A stretch of 9,759 bases of DNA, from contig DATFDL010000136.1 of assembly GCA_035252155.1 (NCBI GenBank), forward strand, positions 1 through 9,759. Direction: 5' to 3'. The notes beneath the pieces are model-generated. The model made no database searches. It saw only the letters and a program-made list of their open reading frames with translations, and had not been told where the DNA came from. Shown here piece by piece: positions 5,820 through 9,759 of the stretch; positions within the stretch are counted from its first letter, which is position 1, and each line of letters opens with the position of its first letter. The position numbers and the translations under genes are program-made. This DNA comes from JAICLL01 sp035252155 (GTDB lineage Bacteria > Planctomycetota > Planctomycetia > Pirellulales > JAICIG01).

Positions 5820-6359
5820 ATGTCGCGCTCGCATCTGCTCCGGTTCACCAGCCTAGTCCGTTCCGCGTCGACCGCTCGCCGTCACAAAAAACGTCGCTCG
5901 ATGTTGCCTATCCGCCGCGGCCTCGAGCAGCTCGAAGACCGGCGGCTGCTGGCCGGCGACCTGCTCGTCACAACCGAGGTTCCGGGAAAAGTCGAGTACA
6001 ACCTGACGCAATACACGCAGCAGGGTGCTATCGTCGATTCGCAAAGAATCCCCCAGTCGCCCACCGCGACGGAGCTTCAGGCGGCACGGGGCGTTACCGT
6101 GGATCAAAACGGCAACGCACACATTGTTGATGGCTCTTTTTCGCCGTTTCTCGACACCTACTCGCCCGGCCAGCAACCTGCCTGGTCGTATCAAACCGCC
6201 CCCGGCTGGATCATCGGCGGCAACGTCAGCTACGGCGGGCTGCGGCTTACAAAAATTACGTCTTTGCTTCCAACCTCGGGTCTGGCGGTATTGTCCGCTT
6301 CAATACGTCGGGTGGCCCGCCGACGCTGTTCGCATCGGGCGCCGGCTCTTATCAGGTAA
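5820..6359 (+). CDS. N-terminal part of giant LEPR-XLL-type surface protein (frame breaks)
   Basis: As sequenced, this frame gives 179 residues and ends at TAA 6357-6359. Residues 1-36 are strongly basic (RRHKKRR at 20-26), followed by GLEQLEDRRLLAG at 34-46. This is the planctomycete LEPR-XLL-type motif found near the N-terminus of very large exported proteins. Residues from about 88 begin a beta-propeller-like section (ARGVTVDQNGNAHIVDG), an NHL-type repeat signature. Sense ends at about the GGNVSYGG codons near 6215-6239; beyond that the frame gives an arginine- and serine-rich tail typical of out-of-frame reading. The propeller continues one frame over, so this and the next entry are almost certainly one gene, split by a one-base deficit in the G run at 6237-6239. 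No cleavable hydrophobic signal peptide is obvious; export presumably relies on the LEPR-XLL region. Confidence 0.85.
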   Translation: MSRSHLLRFTSLVRSASTARRHKKRRSMLPIRRGLEQLEDRRLLAGDLLVTTEVPGKVEYNLTQYTQQGAIVDSQRIPQSPTATELQAARGVTVDQNGNAHIVDGSFSPFLDTYSPGQQPAWSYQTAPGWIIGGNVSYGGLRLTKITSLLPTSGLAVLSASIRRVARRRCSHRAPALIR

Positions 6360-9300
6360 CGCTCGGCCTCGACGGCAATCTTTACGAATTGGTGGGCCAA
6401 GGCTATGAGCCGTACCCGGACCCGACCATCAACGTATACAACCCCGACACGCTCGCCTTGGTGCGGAGCTTCCATCTCTCCACGTCGGTCGTGAGCGATA
6501 TCCGAAGCATTGCCGTCGATGGCTCGGGGAACATTTACGCCGCCGATTGGAGCGCGGGGGTCACCAAGTACGACCCGAGCGGGGCGGCGGTTAAGTCGCT
6601 AGGCAATTTTGGTGAAAACCTCATGAACATCGCCATCGATAGCGATGGCCAGATCGCCGTGGGCGGTAGGCTTGGCGGTGTCTATCTCACCGACGAGTCG
6701 CTGGACCCGCTGCAAAGTTTCCAGACGAATCAATGGAATGTGTTCGTCACCTTCGATCACTACATTGGCACCGCGCCGCAAACCGTAACGCCAACGGTTA
6801 CGGTCGCTGACGCTGGCGGCATCTACAATGGGTCGGCGTATTCGGTCACCGCGGCGAGCGTTGTCGGGCAGGGCGGAGCCGTCTTGGCATCGCTCGGCGA
6901 TCCGACGCTCAGCTACAGCTATTATCAAGGCACGTTGACCGCCGCCCAAATCGCGACGGCCACGCCACTGCCCGGTGCTCCGAACAACGCGGGCAGCTAT
7001 ACTGTGGTGGCCCATTTCACCAGCAACATCGGTGGCTATAGCAACGCCGACAGTGCCCCTGCGCCGTTCTCGATCACACCGGCCGCCGTCACCGACACGA
7101 TCTCCAACGACAGCCAGACCTATGGCAGCCCAGCCAACCTGGCTGGCGATCTGGGGACGACCATCAGCACCGGCGTCAACAACGAGACGCTCGACATCGC
7201 CTACGCCAGCACGGGCGACACCGCGACGGCCAACGCGGGCGGCTACGACATCACCGGCACGCTGTCCAACGGCAGCGGCCTGCTGTCGAACTACAGCGTG
7301 ACGCTCAACAACGGCACGCTGACGGTCAATCCTTACGCCTTCACCTACACGATCGGCAACGACAGCCAGATCGCGGGTCTTCCAGCAAACCTTGCGGCCG
7401 ATCTTCCCGGCACTCTCGCGGGCGTCAATGGGGAGAACTTAAAGATCACCTACGCCAGCACCGGAGACACCGCGACGGCAACGCCCGGAAAGTACGCCAT
7501 CAATGGCACGCTTTCCGACGGCACGGGGTTGGTGTCGAATTACACGGTGACGTTGAACCCCGGCACACTCACCGTCACCAAGTATGGCGCGAACGTAATC
7601 GTGAACACGCTGCTCGACGCGGCCGCCGCCACTGCCTCGCTAAGCCCATTCGACACCAACAGCAACGGCGAAATCTCGCTCCGCTCGGCGATCCAATTTC
7701 TCGATGCCAACAGCGGAGGTACGATCGGGTTCGATCCCTCGCTCTTCGCCAGCGGTCCGGGCACGATTCCGCTCACTCTAGGTGAGTTGGCGATTACTAA
7801 AGCCATCACCATCGACGGTCCCGGCGCCAGTCAACTTACCCTCGACGCCGGCGGCCATTCACGCGACTTTTTCGTCAGTGGCGGAACGGCCGCCAACTAC
7901 GTGGCCATCAGCGGGTTGACGCTCACGGGGGGCGACGGCGTCGGAACCACAAACGCCAACTATAACCAGCAAGGGGGTGCTATTCTCAACATCGGATACC
8001 TAACGCTCAGCCACGACGTCATCCAAGGAAACGCCGCACAGTTCGGCGGCGGCATTCACAATATTCACTTCATGACGTCGATCGACAACACCATCACCGA
8101 CAACCGCGCCGAGGCCAGGAGCGGGTCGCCCTATGGCGCGTCGGTCTACGGCGGCGGCATTTACAATACCGGCATTCTCAGCTCGATGGGCGATACAATC
8201 AGCGGCAATACCGCACAGGGCAATGGCACCGCGTCGGGCGGCGGCATCTCGAACGGATCGGACCTGATCCTGACCAACGACACCCTCAGCGGCAACAGCG
8301 CCCAGGGCTTCAACGCCGTTGGCGGCGCCATCGATAACCAGATAGTCCTAGACTTGTCGAACGATACGATCAGCGGCAACACGGCCGTCTCGACCGGGGG
8401 CAATAACGGCGGTGGCGTCAACAACGGCAGCATTGGCACGCTCAGTCTCGCCAACAGCTTGTTGGTCGGTAATACCTCGTTCATCGGTTCGGCCAGCGCC
8501 GAAAGCGACCTCGTCGGCGCGCCGCCGGCGGACGACAACGGGCACAATCTCGTCAACCAGTCGGCCGTAGGCATTTTGGTCACCGATGCCTCCGGCAATC
8601 CGGTGCTGAACGATAACGGCGGGCCGACCGAGACCATCGCCCTCGTCGCCAACAGCCCGGCAATCGGTGCGGCCGGGGCGCTCGCTACACTCAACGGTGC
8701 GCTCAGCGACACCGCCACCACCGCCACCGTCAACTCCACCACCTTTCTCGCCGCCGGCGACATGCTCAAAATTGACAACGAAATCCTCAGCGTGACCGCC
8801 GTCGACATGTACACGAACACCATCACAATCTCCCGCGCGCAGGACGGCACCGCCGCGGCCAGCCACGCCAGCGGCGCGGCTCTCTCGCTGGCAAACGACC
8901 AACGCGGCCTGCCGCGCCATGCAGCCGCTGACATCGGCGCTTTCGAGACCCAAATCCAAACGCCGACGGTTACCGTCGTCGATCCCGGCGGCGTCTACAC
9001 GGGATCCGCTTACCCGGTCACCGCGGCGAGCGTTGTCGGGCAAGGCGGAGCCGTCTTGGCGTCGCTCGGCGATGCTTCGCTCAGTTACAGTTACTATCAG
9101 GGCAAATTGACTGCGGCTCAGGTCGCCACAGCCACGCCGCTGCCGGGCGCTCCAACCGACGCGGGCAGCTACACCGTGGTGGCCCATTACACCAGTGACG
9201 ACGCCGGCTACACCAACGCCGATAGCGCGCCGACCTCGTTCTCAATCACGCCCGCCAAAGTCACCTACACCATCGGCAACGATAGCCAGACCTACGGCAG

Positions 9301-9759
9301 TCCGGCCGACCTCACGAACGACTTGGGCACGACCATCAATACAGGCGTAAACGGCGAGACGCTTGACGTTACCTACGCCAGCGCCGGCGACTCCGCGACG
9401 GCCAACGTGGGCGGCTATGCCATCACCGGCACGCTCGCTGATGGCAGCGGTCTGCTGTCGAATTACACGGTGACGCTGAACAGCGGCACGTTGACGGTCA
9501 ATCCTTACGCCTTCACGTACACCATCGGCAACGACAGCCAGACCTATGGCAGCCCGGCTGACCTGGCCAACGATTTGGGGACGACCATCAATACGGGCGT
9601 CAACGGCGAGACGCTCGGCATCACCTACGCCAGCACCGGCAACACATCGACGGCCAATGCGGGTAGCTACGACATCACCGGCACGCTCGCCGACGGCAGC
9701 GGCTCGTTGTCGAACTATACGGTGACATTGAACAACGGCACGCTGAGGGTTGATCCGTA
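6239..9759 (+). CDS. Main body of giant surface protein: propeller, MBG and beta-helix modules (runs off window)
   Basis: From about 6239 to the right edge one frame is open without a stop (about 1170 codons). First comes the rest of an NHL-like beta-propeller to about 6780, with loops such as IRSIAVDGSGNIYAADW. Next, at 6787-7087, an Ig-like module (TVADAGGIYNGSAYSVTAASV ... AGSYTVVAHFTS). Two 84-residue MBG-type modules follow to about 7580 (NDSQTYGSPANL ... ITGTLSNGSGLLSNY), then a parallel beta-helix with a choice-of-anchor-Q-type ending (DQRGLPRHAAADIGAFE) to about 8950. The Ig-like and two MBG modules then recur to the window end. Such architecture is known from adhesin-like, secreted or cell-surface proteins; no enzyme motif is visible. 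It has no start codon of its own near the frame junction (the first in-frame ATG is at 6623), which supports joining it to the preceding entry. Whether the gene is functional depends on the frameshift being real. Confidence 0.85.
6787..7587 (+). repeat. Higher-order repeat copy 1: Ig-like module plus two MBG modules
   Basis: This segment recurs at 8959-9759 with a constant offset of 2172 bp, checked at three anchors (6844/9016, 7094/9266, 7346/9518), so no net indel separates those anchors. Within it the two MBG modules are themselves tandem with a 252-bp (84-codon) period; TAC/GAC of the T-x-T-I-x-N-D-S-Q motif falls at 7094 and 7346. The second module is more diverged (IAGLPANLAADLPG). Confidence 0.88.
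7592..8950 (+). other. Parallel beta-helix domain with choice-of-anchor-Q-type C-terminus
   Basis: The domain opens with IVNTLLDAAAA ... DTNSNGEISLRSAIQFLD, a variant of the CSLREA-type start that normally precedes these helices. Then come coils rich in GG(A/G)I-N and short strands (AISGLTLTGG, GGAILNIGYLTLSHDVIQGN, GGGIYNTGILSSMGDTISGN, GGGISNGSDLILTNDTLSGN). It closes with SPAIGAAG and DQRGLPRHAAADIGAFE, the usual ending of choice-of-anchor-Q proteins. The fold is typical of carbohydrate-binding or structural surface proteins; no catalytic residues can be assigned. Confidence 0.8.
8684..8890 (+). other. Inserted 69-residue beta domain in the beta-helix ending
   Basis: The normally contiguous ending (SPAIGAAG ... 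DQRGLP) is interrupted by about 69 residues beginning ATLNGALSDTATTATVN. The segment contains AGDMLKIDNEILSVTAV, TITISRAQDGTAAASHASG and ends AALSLA. The pattern (ID-EI-x-V, then R-x-x-x-GT-AA-H-x-x-GA) looks like a compact beta domain known as an insert in large bacterial surface and tail-like proteins. I cannot name the family with certainty. Confidence 0.55.
8959..9759 (+). repeat. Higher-order repeat copy 2 (cut by window edge)
   Basis: This is the second copy of the Ig-like plus two-MBG block, in the same reading frame. Its two MBG modules (TAC anchors at 9266 and 9518, again 252 bp apart) are closer to each other and to the first module of copy 1 than to the diverged second module of copy 1. 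The window stops at the end of the second MBG module, where copy 1 would enter its beta-helix. Confidence 0.85.

Noticed and set aside
6230..6250. Programmed -1 ribosomal frameshift
   Set aside because: No X-XXY-YYZ slippery heptamer is present at the junction, and a single missing G explains the break more simply; not fully excluded.
7088..7587. CRISPR-like or satellite array
   Set aside because: The 252-bp period is in frame and encodes MBG protein modules; there are no short identical repeats with unique spacers.
8161..9187. Minus-strand open frames opposite the beta-helix
   Set aside because: They are antisense to a continuous, repetitive, domain-bearing plus-strand frame.

Overview
The window looks like a chromosomal segment of a high-GC planctomycete, probably a Pirellulales-type bacterium. 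This is an inference from gene content: a DUF1501 protein with a twin-arginine leader, a giant exported protein with an LEPR-XLL-like N-terminal motif (QLEDRRLLAG) followed by MBG and beta-helix modules, an HDOD protein, a thioredoxin-protease fusion, and several families of palindromic intergenic repeats. No rRNA, tRNA, CRISPR array, transposase or phage gene was seen.

Layout. Bases 1-963 (minus) carry the N-terminal two thirds or more of a DUF1501 protein that runs off the left edge. Bases 964-1284 hold no gene but contain a perfect 8-bp hairpin and a 30-bp imperfect inverted repeat. Bases 1285-1800 (minus) encode a small TPR protein, started at a GTG behind a strong Shine-Dalgarno. Bases 1801-2151 hold a striking 30-bp inverted repeat and a second hairpin. 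Bases 2152-3069 (minus) encode an HDOD signalling protein. Bases 3278-3586 (plus) may encode a 102-residue protein that I do not recognise. Bases 3615-3804 form a 190-bp double-hairpin element that supplies the last codons of the next gene. Bases 3773-5356 (minus) encode a thioredoxin domain fused to a trypsin-like serine protease. Bases 5357-5819 are the shared upstream region of that gene and the divergent giant gene, with paired hairpins, a 17-bp tandem duplication and weak promoter candidates. From 5820 to the right edge (plus) runs a giant cell-surface or secreted protein. Its reading frame breaks at a G run near 6237-6239 and then stays open to the end of the window.

How the genes relate. 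I see no operon that joins them in one pathway. The minus-strand genes are separated by repeat-filled gaps and look like individually transcribed housekeeping, envelope and signalling genes. The giant plus-strand gene is the most structured object: a beta-propeller-like head followed by the start of a 2172-bp (724-codon) higher-order repeat. I found no convincing new multi-gene system. The points most worth a second look are the higher-order repeat and its frameshift, the thioredoxin-protease fusion, and the palindromic element that forms the C-terminus of that fusion.
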